A DNA stretch of 64,000 nucleotides from Formosa algae (GTDB lineage Bacteria; Bacteroidota; Bacteroidia; Flavobacteriales; Flavobacteriaceae), in contig NZ_LMAK01000045.1 in assembly GCF_001439665.1 (NCBI RefSeq), positions 62,001-126,000 of the forward strand, given 5' to 3'. The position numbers and the translations under genes are program-made. The notes beneath the pieces were generated by a model. It was not told the origin of the DNA. It ran no database searches and saw nothing but the letters and a program-made list of their open reading frames with translations. Positions 33,593 to 42,388 of the stretch are shown here, in pieces (the stretch's first letter is position 1; every line of letters starts with the position of its first letter).

Positions 33593-34924
33593 ATGAGAAA
33601 TAAGTTAAATAATTTAGTCAGGCCAATTACCAAATTTGTACAAGTAGAAAGTTTCGGCGGAATACTTTTATTTTCTGCTGCTGTTATCGCTTTAATATGG
33701 GCTAACTCTCCCCTATCCGATTCTTATATTGCCCTCTGGCATTATGAAATTGGTTTTGAATTTGGAGATTTCCATTTGTCGCATCACTTATTACACTGGA
33801 TTAATGACGGTTTAATGGTGATTTTCTTTTTTGTTATAGGTTTAGAAATAAAACGAGAAATTTTACTCGGGGAATTAAATAGCTTAAAAAAAGCATCGCT
33901 CCCCATTTTCGCAGCCTTAGGAGGTGTTTTTATTCCAATTGGTATCTTCTTAGCTTTAAACACAAATCCTGAAACTCACGCAGGTTGGGGAATACCAATG
34001 GCTACAGATATTGCTTTCTCTTTAGCTATTCTACAGTTATTAGGAAATCGTGTACCTATTTCTTTAAAAATCTTTTTAACCGCATTCGCTATTGTAGACG
34101 ATTTGGTTGCTGTATTAGCTATCGCTTTATTTTACAGCAGTAATATAGACTGGAATGCGATTTTATATTCATTAATTCCTTTAGCATTCTTAGCTTATTT
34201 AGGATGGAAAGGCTTTTATTACAAATACGTCTTTTTATTTCTAGGTATCGTGATTTGGTTTTTATTCCTAAAATCGGGAATTCACCCTACTATAGCAGGA
34301 ATATTAATTGCACTGACTATTCCTATTAAGCAAAAATTAGAAATGGATCTTAGCATGTTTAAAATAGAATCTATTGCTACCACTTTAATTAATAAACCAA
34401 AACGCAACAGCCCAATATTGACACACGATGAAATTAGCTTGATTGGAAGTATTCAAAAGTTATCGGGTCGTGTTCAATCGCCTTTACAGCATTTAGAACA
34501 CAAATTCCATGGTTGGGTTGCGTATTTTATTATGCCAATATTCGCATTATCTAATGCAGGAATCGTGTTTAATGATATCGCGCATTTAGACTGGGCGCTA
34601 TCGTCTCACATTTCTGTCGCATTAATATTTGGTAAATGTATTGGTGTCGTTTCATTTTCTTATTTAGCTGTTAAGCTTGGTATAGCTGCATTCCCTGGAA
34701 ATGTTAGTTTTAAACACATATTAGGTGTTGGATTTTTAGCCGGAGTTGGATTTACAATGTCCATCTTTGTCTCGAACTTAGCGTTTAAAAATAGTCTGAT
34801 GTATCAGGATGCTGCTAAAGTTGGTATTTTTATAGGGTCGACTGTTGCTGGTTTAATTGGATACTTTATATTGAAGTCTATTAAACCTTCTGACGATACC
34901 ACACCGGTTGAAGATGTACATTAA
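33593..34924 (+). CDS. nhaA: Na+/H+ antiporter NhaA
   Basis: Inner membrane antiporter that exports sodium in exchange for protons and controls pH and salt tolerance. The 443-residue length fits the longer NhaA group. Key acidic residues are the TM5 pair Asp169-Asp170 in AFAIVDDLVAVLAI and Asp139 in GWGIPMATDIAFS; the conserved Lys of TM10 lies in the C-terminal third. It starts 24 bp after the SulP terminator and is followed by its own terminator at 34949-34982. Salt tolerance suits a marine habitat. Confidence 0.94.
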   Translation: MRNKLNNLVRPITKFVQVESFGGILLFSAAVIALIWANSPLSDSYIALWHYEIGFEFGDFHLSHHLLHWINDGLMVIFFFVIGLEIKREILLGELNSLKKASLPIFAALGGVFIPIGIFLALNTNPETHAGWGIPMATDIAFSLAILQLLGNRVPISLKIFLTAFAIVDDLVAVLAIALFYSSNIDWNAILYSLIPLAFLAYLGWKGFYYKYVFLFLGIVIWFLFLKSGIHPTIAGILIALTIPIKQKLEMDLSMFKIESIATTLINKPKRNSPILTHDEISLIGSIQKLSGRVQSPLQHLEHKFHGWVAYFIMPIFALSNAGIVFNDIAHLDWALSSHISVALIFGKCIGVVSFSYLAVKLGIAAFPGNVSFKHILGVGFLAGVGFTMSIFVSNLAFKNSLMYQDAAKVGIFIGSTVAGLIGYFILKSIKPSDDTTPVEDVH

Positions 34925-34948
34925 ATCATTACAACTCTATATATTCAC

Positions 34949-34982
34949 AAAAAAAAGCGACCTATTGGGTCGCTTTTTTATT
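34949..34982. terminator. bidirectional terminator between nhaA and aguA
   Basis: AAAAAAGCGACC-tattg-GGTCGCTTTTTTA forms a perfect stem with A-tract on the left and T-tract on the right, so it can stop both the plus-strand nhaA transcript and the minus-strand agmatine operon. Confidence 0.88.
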
Positions 34983-35001
34983 ATAATTCATTTTAAAGGT
35001 T

Positions 35002-36042
35002 TTAAGACGGTATTTGCTGACTCAAACAATGCAAGGTACCAAATCCCCAAATAAGATCAATAGCGCTCATCCCAATCACTTCTCTATCCGGAAAACAATC
35101 TGCTATAATATTTAAAGCAATGCGATCGTTACTATCATTAAATGTTGGAACCAAAACAGTCTTGTTCAAAATTAAGAAGTTAGCATAACTCGCTGGTATT
35201 TGAAGTCCATCAAAAAACAACGGTTTTGGCATAGGTAAGGTTACTATATTTGGCGTTTTACCCGTTTCTAAATGTGCCGCCTGTAATCGCTTTAAATTAT
35301 CTTGTAAAGCCTTATAGTTACTATCTTCTGGATTTTTTTCTACAACAGTGATTATTGTGTCTTCATTTATAAAACGACATAAATCGTCAATGTGTCCATG
35401 CGTATCATCTCCCACAATGCCATCTCCTAACCAAATTACGTTAGTAATGCCTAAATAGGTTTTAAAAATAGCTTCGTAATCTGCTTTAGTGAAGTTTTCA
35501 TTTCTGACTTGTATTGTTGGATGTAACAAGCATTCTTCAGACGTTAATAAAGTTCCTTTTCCATTAGTATCAATAGCGCCACCTTCTAAAACTACAGGTT
35601 TTCCATTATACATTACTTGAACTAAATCGGCTTTTATCGTTTCTGAAACAATTTTAGGAACACCACGGTCCAACGTATAGTTTGCATACTTTGCCCACCC
35701 ATTAAAGTTGAAATTTAGTGCCACACGCTTACCGTTTCTCTTAACAATAATTGGCCCTGAATCCCGCATCCAACTTCTGTTAGTTTTATGCATTATATAA
35801 TTAATATGATGCATATTAACATGTGCTAATTCAAGTTTTTCATGAACACTTAATTTTTGCTCGTCGCTAGTTATAACTAAGAACACCTTTTCTACTTGAG
35901 CTATCTTTTTTATAAACTCTACAAACGCCCATTGAATCGCTTGAAATTTTCCTGGCCAGTCCTTTCCGTTATAAGGAAAACACAACAACACCCCTTCTTG
36001 GTCTTCCCATTCTGCTGGAATCCTATAGTCTAAAGGTGCCAT
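35002..36042 (-). CDS. aguA: agmatine deiminase
   Basis: Hydrolyses agmatine to N-carbamoylputrescine and ammonia in putrescine synthesis. The 346-residue protein has the family motifs WMRDSGP, LEGGAIDTNG, GDDTHGHIDDLCRF and the C-terminal catalytic Cys339 in GFGTLHCLSQQ. The gene follows the N-carbamoylputrescine amidase gene by 2 bp, so the two enzymes of the route are co-expressed. The transcript ends at the bidirectional terminator 34949-34982. Confidence 0.95.
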   Translation of the reverse strand: MAPLDYRIPAEWEDQEGVLLCFPYNGKDWPGKFQAIQWAFVEFIKKIAQVEKVFLVITSDEQKLSVHEKLELAHVNMHHINYIMHKTNRSWMRDSGPIIVKRNGKRVALNFNFNGWAKYANYTLDRGVPKIVSETIKADLVQVMYNGKPVVLEGGAIDTNGKGTLLTSEECLLHPTIQVRNENFTKADYEAIFKTYLGITNVIWLGDGIVGDDTHGHIDDLCRFINEDTIITVVEKNPEDSNYKALQDNLKRLQAAHLETGKTPNIVTLPMPKPLFFDGLQIPASYANFLILNKTVLVPTFNDSNDRIALNIIADCFPDREVIGMSAIDLIWGFGTLHCLSQQIPS

Positions 36043-36044
36043 AC

Positions 36045-36932
36045 TTAATCTATCGCACGTTTAGTAATATCTCCAAAAGCATCAATACGGCGATCTCTAA
36101 AAAACGGCCAATTTTGACGTACATTTTCCTGCAAATCTAAATCGACTTCAGCAATTAGAATTTCTTCTTTATCGTGAGATGCTTGTGCTAAAATTTCACC
36201 TTGAGGTCCCGCTATAAAAGATGATCCCCAAAACTGAATACCATCTGTATCTGGTAAATAGTGTTCTAACCCAATACGGTTCGCTGCAGCAACAAATACA
36301 CCATTAGCTACGGCATGACCTTTCATAACATTCATCCATGCTCCGTGCTGATTTTCGCCATACTCTTCCTTCTCTTGTGGATGCCAACCAATGGCTGTTG
36401 GATAAAACAAAACTTCGGCGCCTTTTAAAGCTGTAAGACGCGCTGCTTCAGGATACCATTGATCCCAACAAATTAAAGTTCCTACCTTTCCTTTTTTAGT
36501 TTGAATGGCTTGAAACCCTAAATCACCTGGCGTAAAATAGAATTTTTCGTAAAAATGAGGATCGTCTGGAATGTGCATTTTTCTATATAAACCAGCTTCT
36601 GTTCCATCAGTATCAATTATATAGGCACTATTATGATAAATACCTGCCATACGTTTCTCGAAGAATGGCACAATTATAACTACGCCTAATTCCTTCGCTA
36701 AAGCACTAAACGCTATAAACGACGTGCTGTATAAAGGTTCTGCTAATGCGAAATTATCTACATCTTCACTTTGGCAAAAATAATGACTGCTATATAATTC
36801 TGGTAAAAGAATAACTTCTGCACCTTTATTGGCGGCATCTCTTACCCAACTTAAACATTTCTTTAAGTTGTTTTCAGCAACGTCGTTCAGGTTTAACTGA
36901 ACGACGGCTATTTTATATTTTCTTAATGACAT
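36045..36932 (-). CDS. aguB: N-carbamoylputrescine amidase
   Basis: Nitrilase-superfamily amidase that turns N-carbamoylputrescine into putrescine, carbon dioxide and ammonia. The Glu-Lys-Cys triad is visible as Glu45 (LLPELYSS), Lys118 (YRKMHIPD) and Cys155 (LICWDQWYPE). Length 295 is normal. It is the first gene of a two-gene operon with agmatine deiminase, which supplies its substrate. No arginine decarboxylase is in the window, so agmatine must be made elsewhere or imported. Confidence 0.95.
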   Translation of the reverse strand: MSLRKYKIAVVQLNLNDVAENNLKKCLSWVRDAANKGAEVILLPELYSSHYFCQSEDVDNFALAEPLYSTSFIAFSALAKELGVVIIVPFFEKRMAGIYHNSAYIIDTDGTEAGLYRKMHIPDDPHFYEKFYFTPGDLGFQAIQTKKGKVGTLICWDQWYPEAARLTALKGAEVLFYPTAIGWHPQEKEEYGENQHGAWMNVMKGHAVANGVFVAAANRIGLEHYLPDTDGIQFWGSSFIAGPQGEILAQASHDKEEILIAEVDLDLQENVRQNWPFFRDRRIDAFGDITKRAID

Positions 36933-36990
36933 AACTCTTATAATTATGGGATAAATGTAACCTTTTTATAAAAGTGAAATTAAAAAAATA

Positions 36991-38055
36991 TTATGACTTT
37001 AAATCAACTTTATTTGCTGTGCTGAAATATTTCTTTTTGAACCAAAAAGAGACTCTAACTAATAAAATTAAAGCAGGAACTTCTACTAAAGGCCCGATAA
37101 CACCTGTAAACGCCTGACCAGAATTTAAACCGAATACTGCAATCGCAACGGCTATGGCTAATTCAAAATTATTCCCAGCTGCGGTAAATGCTATTGCTGC
37201 TGTTTTATCGTAAGTTGCACCGGCAGCTTTGCTTACAAAAAAGCCGATAATAAACATTAAAGCGAAGTAGACTAATAAAGGTACTGCAATAATTACAACA
37301 TCCATTGGTATTTCTACAATAAGCTCTCCTTTTAATGAAAACATCACCACAATAGTGAATAATAAAGCCACTAATGTAAGCGGTGAAATAGCTGGGATAA
37401 ACTTAGTATTATACCACGTTTCTCCTTTGGCTTTCACTAGTATAAATCGACTTAAAAAGCCTAATACAAACGGAATTCCTAAATAAATAGCAACACTTTC
37501 TGCAATGGTAGCTATAGAAATATCAACTATTGCACCTTCAAAACCAAAAAATGGCGGTAAAACGGTTATAAAAATCCATGCATAAAAACTATACCCAAAG
37601 ACTTGAAATATACTATTTAACGCGACTAAACCGGCACCATATTCACTACTGCCTTCAGCTAAATCGTTCCAAACTAAAACCATCGCGATACATCTTGCCA
37701 AACCAATTAATATAAGTCCTACCATGTATTCTGGGTAATCTCTTAAAAATGTAATGGCTAAAAAGAACATTAAAAACGGACCAATAATCCAATTTAAAAC
37801 TAAAGAAATAGACAATACTTTTACATCTTTAAACACTTTAGGTAAAAGCGCGTAATTTACCTTAGCTAAAGGCGGATACATCATTAAAATTAACCCAATA
37901 GCGATGGGAATATTTGTTGTACCTTGACTGTACGAGTTTATAATATTGGGGATTTGAGGAAAAAAATTACCTAAACCTACTCCTATTAACATGGCAAGGA
38001 AAATCCATAATGTCAAATAATTATCTAATACACTTAATTTTTTCATAGCGCTCAT
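36991..38055 (-). CDS. ACR3 family arsenite efflux transporter
   Basis: Inner membrane arsenite exporter of 354 residues with ten predicted helices. The conserved TM4 cysteine is Cys122 in [20 protein letters not shown], essential in characterised Acr3 proteins. The gene starts 2 bp after the arsenate reductase stop and is the last gene of the ars operon. The ATG at 38046 ([10 protein letters not shown]) is an equal start candidate. It would expel arsenite formed by the reductase. Confidence 0.94.
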   Translation of the reverse strand: MSAMKKLSVLDNYLTLWIFLAMLIGVGLGNFFPQIPNIINSYSQGTTNIPIAIGLILMMYPPLAKVNYALLPKVFKDVKVLSISLVLNWIIGPFLMFFLAITFLRDYPEYMVGLILIGLARCIAMVLVWNDLAEGSSEYGAGLVALNSIFQVFGYSFYAWIFITVLPPFFGFEGAIVDISIATIAESVAIYLGIPFVLGFLSRFILVKAKGETWYNTKFIPAISPLTLVALLFTIVVMFSLKGELIVEIPMDVVIIAVPLLVYFALMFIIGFFVSKAAGATYDKTAAIAFTAAGNNFELAIAVAIAVFGLNSGQAFTGVIGPLVEVPALILLVRVSFWFKKKYFSTANKVDLKS

Positions 38056-38057
38056 AA

Positions 38058-38666
38058 CTAATTTATTTTAGAAAACACATAAAACATTTCTTGTGCAATT
38101 TGTAAACTTCTCTCGTTGTATTTCTCTGCTTGTTGCGGAGTATTATCAAATGCTTTTGGATCTTCAAACGTAATTGGAATACGTTTTTCTGCTCCTCCAA
38201 TAAACGGACAACCTTGATCTGCCTGAGAACATGTCATGATCGCTGCAAATTCAGATTCCGGGTTAAATGCATCATCAAAACGCTTAGAAAATCCAATAAC
38301 TGCTGCCTGATTACCATCAAACTTCACAGCATATACTGGATTACTGTCTTCTGATAATTTCTGAATATCAAATCCATTATTTACTAAAGTTTCTGCAACC
38401 ATAGGAAACATTGCCGTGGCTTCTGTTCCGCCTGAATAACAATACACTTGTTTAATATTAAAATGATGTGCTGCCGCCTGAGACCAAATTTGAGATAAAT
38501 GACTACGTCTGGAGTTGTGCGTACAAATAAAGTTTAATCTTATCTCTGATTGTGTTGCATATTTACCTTGTATATAATCTACTAAAGGTTGTAACGTTTG
38601 CTTACGCGCTTCGCTTATCTGCGAAAAATCGAAGCTTTCAATGTGGTTAGAAATTTTTGCGTTCAT
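38058..38666 (-). CDS. arsenate reductase, low-molecular-weight phosphatase type
   Basis: A 202-residue LMW protein-tyrosine-phosphatase-like protein. The P-loop C-x5-R-S is Cys48 to Ser55 in [13 protein letters not shown]. Further cysteines ([13 protein letters not shown], near residue 150) could serve as resolving thiols in a thioredoxin-coupled cycle. It is longer than the about 130-residue ArsC of firmicutes. Position between DUF6428 and acr3 genes in an arsR-led operon supports arsenate reduction to arsenite. Confidence 0.88.
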   Translation of the reverse strand: MNAKISNHIESFDFSQISEARKQTLQPLVDYIQGKYATQSEIRLNFICTHNSRRSHLSQIWSQAAAHHFNIKQVYCYSGGTEATAMFPMVAETLVNNGFDIQKLSEDSNPVYAVKFDGNQAAVIGFSKRFDDAFNPESEFAAIMTCSQADQGCPFIGGAEKRIPITFEDPKAFDNTPQQAEKYNERSLQIAQEMFYVFSKIN

Positions 38667-38676
38667 AATTTATAAT

Positions 38677-39150
38677 TTAGCAACATCCAGATCCTGGAGT
38701 ACATGTATTTACAGGTGTAGTGAGTTCTTTTAAGTTCTGTTTTGGTTTTTCTTGAGGAATTCCACAATTATCTTTAGCTAAACAATCTGTGAATTTTGAA
38801 GTTAATTGAAATACGCCTTCAGTAATATCTAAATTATATTTTTGAATGGTTTCTCCTTGGTATTCTACTTCAATCTCCAAAGCGTCGTCTAAACCTAAAA
38901 CACGTTCAGATAATTCTATTATTGAAACTAATTTTTCTGGATGCAAACGGTGATCATAATCATTAGCTTCCCATAATTGAAAATTTGCTACAGATTCTTG
39001 TCTAACCGTTCCGCCACAGTCAATGAAATTTTTAACAACCTGACCAACTTCTGTCACATGAAAATGACTAGGCACTAAACCACCATTTGGTAATTGAAAT
39101 GCGATTTGGTCTAAATTTTTTAAATGATTTTTAATCTCTAATAAAGTCAT
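38677..39150 (-). CDS. DUF6428 family protein of ars operon
   Basis: A 157-residue protein regularly found in ars operons of Bacteroidota, function not established. The N-terminal and central part (PNGGLVPSHFHVTEVGQV, DYDHRLHPEKL) has several histidines that could bind metal, and the C-terminus ends in a cysteine cluster (NTCTPGSGCC). It starts downstream of an ArsR-type operator (39169-39187) and 10 bp before the arsenate reductase gene. A metal(loid)-binding or redox accessory role is plausible. Confidence 0.85.
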   Translation of the reverse strand: MTLLEIKNHLKNLDQIAFQLPNGGLVPSHFHVTEVGQVVKNFIDCGGTVRQESVANFQLWEANDYDHRLHPEKLVSIIELSERVLGLDDALEIEVEYQGETIQKYNLDITEGVFQLTSKFTDCLAKDNCGIPQEKPKQNLKELTTPVNTCTPGSGCC

Positions 39151-39168
39151 AATTAAATTGTATTAATA

Positions 39169-39187
39169 GTAATATTACGATGAATGA
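39169..39187. promoter_or_regulatory. ArsR-type operator, internal to ars operon
   Basis: GTAATATTAC (39169-39178) is a perfect palindrome; with the following GATGAATGA it shares AATATTACGATrAATrA with the site upstream of arsR. It lies 19-37 bp before the DUF6428 start, in the arsR-DUF6428 spacer, and overlaps a possible -7 element, so the structural genes may have a second regulated promoter. Confidence 0.55.
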
Positions 39188-39199
39188 TTTTAAATTTTT

Positions 39200-39535
39200 T
39201 TAACAACACTCGGTATTTTCACAAGGTAAACCCTGATCGAAAAACAGATTTAACATAGATTGAATAGATTTCCATTTTTCAATATCTATACAGTAACACA
39301 CACTTGTACCTTCTATGGTGCCTTTTATAAAACCTGCATTTTTTAATTCTTTTAAGTGTTGAGAAATGGTAGGTTGTGCTAATCCAATTTCGCCTACCAA
39401 ATCGCCACAAACACAAGAATTGGTTTTAATTAAGTATTCTAAAATACTTATTCTAGCAGGATGCCCTAAGACTTTAGCAATCTTAGCCATTTCGTTTTGT
39501 TTAGCTGTAAAAATTTCAGATTTAGTAATTCCCAT
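39200..39535 (-). CDS. arsR: ArsR/SmtB family arsenical-responsive repressor
   Basis: A 111-residue winged-helix repressor. The metalloid site typical of ArsR is present as Cys41 and Cys43 in SCVCGDLVGEIG, at the start of the DNA-contact helix region (LAQPTISQHLKELKNAGF). Extra cysteines occur at 80 and 82 (SVCYC) and 105, 110 and 111 at the C-terminus, so a second metalloid site is possible. It is the first gene of the operon arsR-DUF6428-arsC-acr3. One operator copy precedes it and another follows it, which suggests autoregulation and direct control of the rest. Confidence 0.93.
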   Translation of the reverse strand: MGITKSEIFTAKQNEMAKIAKVLGHPARISILEYLIKTNSCVCGDLVGEIGLAQPTISQHLKELKNAGFIKGTIEGTSVCYCIDIEKWKSIQSMLNLFFDQGLPCENTECC

Positions 39536-39555
39536 ACCTCTTATATTTATTCATT

Positions 39556-39574
39556 GCAATATTACGATAAATAA
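39556..39574. promoter_or_regulatory. ArsR-type operator upstream of arsR
   Basis: GCAATATTAC and the following GATAAATAA at 39556-39574 match the internal site over 17 bases with two differences. It is an imperfect palindrome centred on AATATT, 21 bp before the arsR start, and overlaps TAATATTG on the minus strand, one mismatch from the -7 consensus. Confidence 0.6.
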
Positions 39575-39584
39575 AATTTGTGCC

Positions 39585-39612
39585 AAAAAAAAGATAGCTA
39601 ATTAACTATCTC
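39585..39612 (-). terminator. terminator of the long SDR gene
   Basis: On the minus strand: AGATAG, an 8-nt AT-rich loop, CTATCT, then a T run of about eight. The 6-bp stem is short, but the T-run is long. It isolates the SDR gene from the arsR promoter next to it. Confidence 0.6.
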
Positions 39613-39639
39613 TTAATATTTAAATTTTATAAGAATTGA

Positions 39640-41187
39640 CTACCAATCTATAGGCATATAATCTTTTAAAAACTTACCACACCAGTGTTTACCGGTGTTT
39701 ATACCATCTATTAACGGATCCATAACACGTGCTGCACCATCTACAATATCTAATGGTGGCTGAAAATCGTGTTCTTCTACTTTACGTTTAGATAACTCTG
39801 CAGGATCTTCATCTGTAACCCAACCTGTATCTACAGCATTCATAAAAATACCATCTTTTGCTAAAGTCGCTGCAGCAGTATGTGTCATCATATTTAAAGC
39901 TGCTTTAGCCATATTAGTGTGCGGATGGCGATCTTCTTTATGAAAACGATGAAATTTACCTTCCATAGCCGTAACATTAATAATGTGCTTTTGTCCGGTA
40001 TTTTCCTTCTGCATAATCGGAGACAAACGGTTACATAACACAAAAGGTGCTACAGCATTTACCAACTGAACCTCTACCATTTCAGTGGTTTCAATCTCTC
40101 CTAACTTTAATCGCCAACTGTTTGTTTTACGTAAATCTACTTGTTGTAAATCGACATCCAACTCCCCTTCTGGAAAGACTTCACTGGCTTGTAATGAATT
40201 ATCGAAACTATAAGGAATTTGAGATAATTTAGCAGATGCTCTTAATCCTATTCCTGGTTCCGGACCATGCCATGTTACTGGCATATTTTTATTATCTGAA
40301 GCCGCTTGTGTAAGTGTTTTTAATTCGGTAATACAATCGATATGATCTTTTAGTAAACCTTGAGCAAATTTAGGTAGTTGCTCTACAGGTAATTCCTCAT
40401 TAGCCATTAAATGTTTATAAAAACCAGCAGGACGTCTTACTGTTTGCGCCGCATTATTAATTAAAATGTCTAATCTATCGTATTTCTGTTCTATATAATT
40501 ACAGAAAATCTCTACACTTGGTATATGTCTTAAATCTAAACCGTGGACATGTAATCTGTGTCCCCAAGATGTAAAATCACTTTCTTTTGAAAAACGCAGT
40601 GCAGAATCTGCAGGAAAACGTGTTGTTGCCACTACGGTCGCTCCTGCTCTTAATAACATTAAGGTAATATGGTATCCTATTTTTAACCGCGAACCTGTAA
40701 CTACTGCAACTTGATTCTTTAAATCGGCTGTTTGAAAACGCTTGGCATAATTAAAGTCGCCACATTCTGTACACATCGTATCGTAAAAATGATGAAGCTT
40801 GGTATACACTTTTTTACAGACGTAACAGTTTCTTGGCGATTCTAACTCTAATTCTTTTTCTTCTTTTTTAGTCAGATCGATTAATTTAGGAGCCACAAAA
40901 ACCGGATTTTCACGTGCAGAACGAATTCCTGTTTCTTTACGTGCATGTTTATCACGCTCAATCATTTTACGTTTAGCTGCCTTTTTAGCATCCTTACGCC
41001 TTTTTTGAAATTCGTCTCTATTCGGACGTGTAATTTGTCCAGCCGCTTTCATTAAAGCGATACGTTTTTCTTCAGGAAGTTCAAACAATTGGTTTGTATT
41101 ATCTACCAGCTTTTCTAACATCGCAATACAAACATCAAGTTGATCTTGATCTAAATCTGTATGTTGTCCTTCAGTTTTTTCGTTCAT
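39640..41187 (-). CDS. long SDR-fold protein with zinc ribbon; catalytic Tyr missing
   Basis: A 515-residue protein. Residues 1-115 are charged and helical; a zinc ribbon follows (Cys121, Cys124, Cys139, Cys142). A Rossmann domain begins with TGSRLKIG at 164-171 and has NNAAQ at 244. In the catalytic region the usual Ser is replaced by Thr406 (INVTAMEG) and the Y-x3-K motif reads T424-N-M-A-K428, so the Tyr is absent although the Lys remains. It may therefore bind a dinucleotide without classic SDR catalysis, or use other residues. ATG 41187 is preferred to a GTG at 41199, which is only 10 bp from the -7 element. Function unknown. Confidence 0.8.
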   Translation of the reverse strand: MNEKTEGQHTDLDQDQLDVCIAMLEKLVDNTNQLFELPEEKRIALMKAAGQITRPNRDEFQKRRKDAKKAAKRKMIERDKHARKETGIRSARENPVFVAPKLIDLTKKEEKELELESPRNCYVCKKVYTKLHHFYDTMCTECGDFNYAKRFQTADLKNQVAVVTGSRLKIGYHITLMLLRAGATVVATTRFPADSALRFSKESDFTSWGHRLHVHGLDLRHIPSVEIFCNYIEQKYDRLDILINNAAQTVRRPAGFYKHLMANEELPVEQLPKFAQGLLKDHIDCITELKTLTQAASDNKNMPVTWHGPEPGIGLRASAKLSQIPYSFDNSLQASEVFPEGELDVDLQQVDLRKTNSWRLKLGEIETTEMVEVQLVNAVAPFVLCNRLSPIMQKENTGQKHIINVTAMEGKFHRFHKEDRHPHTNMAKAALNMMTHTAAATLAKDGIFMNAVDTGWVTDEDPAELSKRKVEEHDFQPPLDIVDGAARVMDPLIDGINTGKHWCGKFLKDYMPIDW

Positions 41188-41209
41188 GTTGTGTGACACT
41201 TTAAGCCCG

Positions 41210-41217
41210 CAAATATA
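41210..41217 (-). promoter_or_regulatory. TAnnTTTG -7 element for long SDR gene
   Basis: TATATTTG on the minus strand is an exact consensus match. A start site near 41203 leaves a 16-nt leader before ATG 41187. Confidence 0.5.
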
Positions 41218-41273
41218 GTTTTAATTTTAGTTGAATACTGAATTTAAGAGACACTAAATCTACTTTATTCACC

Positions 41274-41306
41274 TAAAAAAAGCACAGTCTTTATAACTGT
41301 GCTCTT
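41274..41306 (-). terminator. terminator of the short SDR gene
   Basis: AGCACAGT-ctttata-ACTGTGCT is a perfect 8-bp stem; on the minus strand it is followed by a T7 tract. It lies 41 bp after the stop of the SDR gene at 41347. Confidence 0.85.
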
Positions 41307-41346
41307 CTTTTAATAGTTCAAATTGAAATGTATGTGTCTAAAAATC

Positions 41347-42063
41347 TTATGGGTTTGTAGACCAAATACTAGATTCTTTAATAAACACACGTCTATTTAA
41401 TTTAAGTTGAGAAACTACGAGTTCTGCAAAATCTTCTGCTTGCATTACCGTTTCTGGATTCCCGTCTGTTAATTTTAAATCGACTGCCATATCTGTCGCA
41501 ATTGTACTTGGCGTAATAGCTGTTACACGAATGTTGTGCTTTCTAACTTCTTTCATTAAAGATTCAGAAAGTCCTAATACTGCAAATTTCGATGTACTAT
41601 AAGCACTAGTCATGGCGTTACCATTTAAACCAGCTGTAGAAGATACATTTATAATATCTCCAAATTTATTATCTATCATTTGTGGTAAGAATGCTCTAGT
41701 AACATAGTACATTCCCATAACGTTAACATTAATAATCTGTTCCCATTCGCTTACCTCTAACTCCATAAACGAACCAAATTTTGCAATTCCAGCGTTATTA
41801 ATTAAAATATCGATAGATTTAAATTGACTTAAAACAGTTTTTGCTGCTGCGTTCACTTCATCAATAGAAGACACGTCTGCAGTAACGGTTATAGCTTCTA
41901 CTCCTAAAGCTTTTACTTCTTCTGCTACAGCTTCAATATCTTTTGTTGTACGTGCTAATAGTGCAATATGCACTCCTTCTTCTGCTAAAGCTAAAGCCAT
42001 TGCTTTTCCAAGACCTTTACCAGCTCCTGTAATTAACGCGTGTTGTCCTTTTAATGATTTCAT
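41347..42063 (-). CDS. short-chain dehydrogenase/reductase
   Basis: A 238-residue classical SDR resembling 3-ketoacyl reductases. The cofactor motif is TGAGKGLG (residues 12-19), then NNAG near residue 90, catalytic Ser in INVSSTAG and Tyr/Lys in [10 protein letters not shown]. The residue after the second strand (LLARTTKDI, Arg) suggests NADPH. It is monocistronic, with a TAnnTTTG element at 42097-42104 and a terminator at 41274-41306. Distinct from the true FabG in the fabG operon at 60898; substrate unknown. Confidence 0.9.
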   Translation of the reverse strand: MKSLKGQHALITGAGKGLGKAMALALAEEGVHIALLARTTKDIEAVAEEVKALGVEAITVTADVSSIDEVNAAAKTVLSQFKSIDILINNAGIAKFGSFMELEVSEWEQIINVNVMGMYYVTRAFLPQMIDNKFGDIINVSSTAGLNGNAMTSAYSTSKFAVLGLSESLMKEVRKHNIRVTAITPSTIATDMAVDLKLTDGNPETVMQAEDFAELVVSQLKLNRRVFIKESSIWSTNP

Positions 42064-42096
42064 ATCTATAATTTAAATTCTTATTATATTCTATCT

Positions 42097-42104
42097 CAAA
42101 AGTA
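42097..42104 (-). promoter_or_regulatory. TAnnTTTG -7 element for short SDR gene
   Basis: TACTTTTG on the minus strand matches the -7 consensus exactly; start site near 42090 and a 27-nt leader to the ATG at 42063. Confidence 0.45.
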
Positions 42105-42204
42105 GACATAAAAACACTTTTTAAAAAGCATTTAACGTTGTGATTGCGTTAAAAATTGGCGAGATAGAAGACATGTGCGAAAGATTTCTTCTTTAGTTTT
42201 GACC

Positions 42205-42350
42205 AAGCTTATAAATAATTGATGTATTTCATCGATAAAATTATATACAGGTTTTTTTTTATTGATTTTTTTAAAGCGTTATCCTACAACAAATCAAATA
42301 TTTAGACTATTAATGTTAAAAACCTGTAGTTTTACAAGATCTATAAGCTT
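42205..42350. other. candidate structured RNA: three nested stems
   Basis: Outer stem AAGCTTATA (42205-42213) with TATAAGCTT (42342-42350); middle stem ACAGGTTTTT (42247-42256) with AAAAACCTGT (42318-42327); inner stem TTGATTT (42262-42268) with AAATCAA (42291-42297). All are perfect and properly nested, with a small GATG/CATC hairpin at 42221-42233. The block ends 38 bp before the OmpA-lipoprotein start, so it may be a 5' leader or a separate RNA. The strand is not known. Confidence 0.3.
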
Positions 42351-42388
42351 ATTTTTTGCGTAGATATTATAAATCAAAATAAACAATT

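Larger units (their letters stand above)
42064..42388. other. divergent spacer with nested inverted repeats
   Basis: A 325-bp AT-rich region between the divergent SDR and OmpA-lipoprotein genes. No ORF. It contains the SDR -7 element (42097-42104), an inverted repeat TTTAACG/CGTTAAA at 42131-42153 and the nested structure described separately at 42205-42350. Confidence 0.5.

Noticed and set aside
42247-42260. T10 run as a plus-strand terminator
   Set aside because: No stem lies immediately before it; its T-run is better explained as one arm of the ACAGGTTTTT/AAAAACCTGT repeat.
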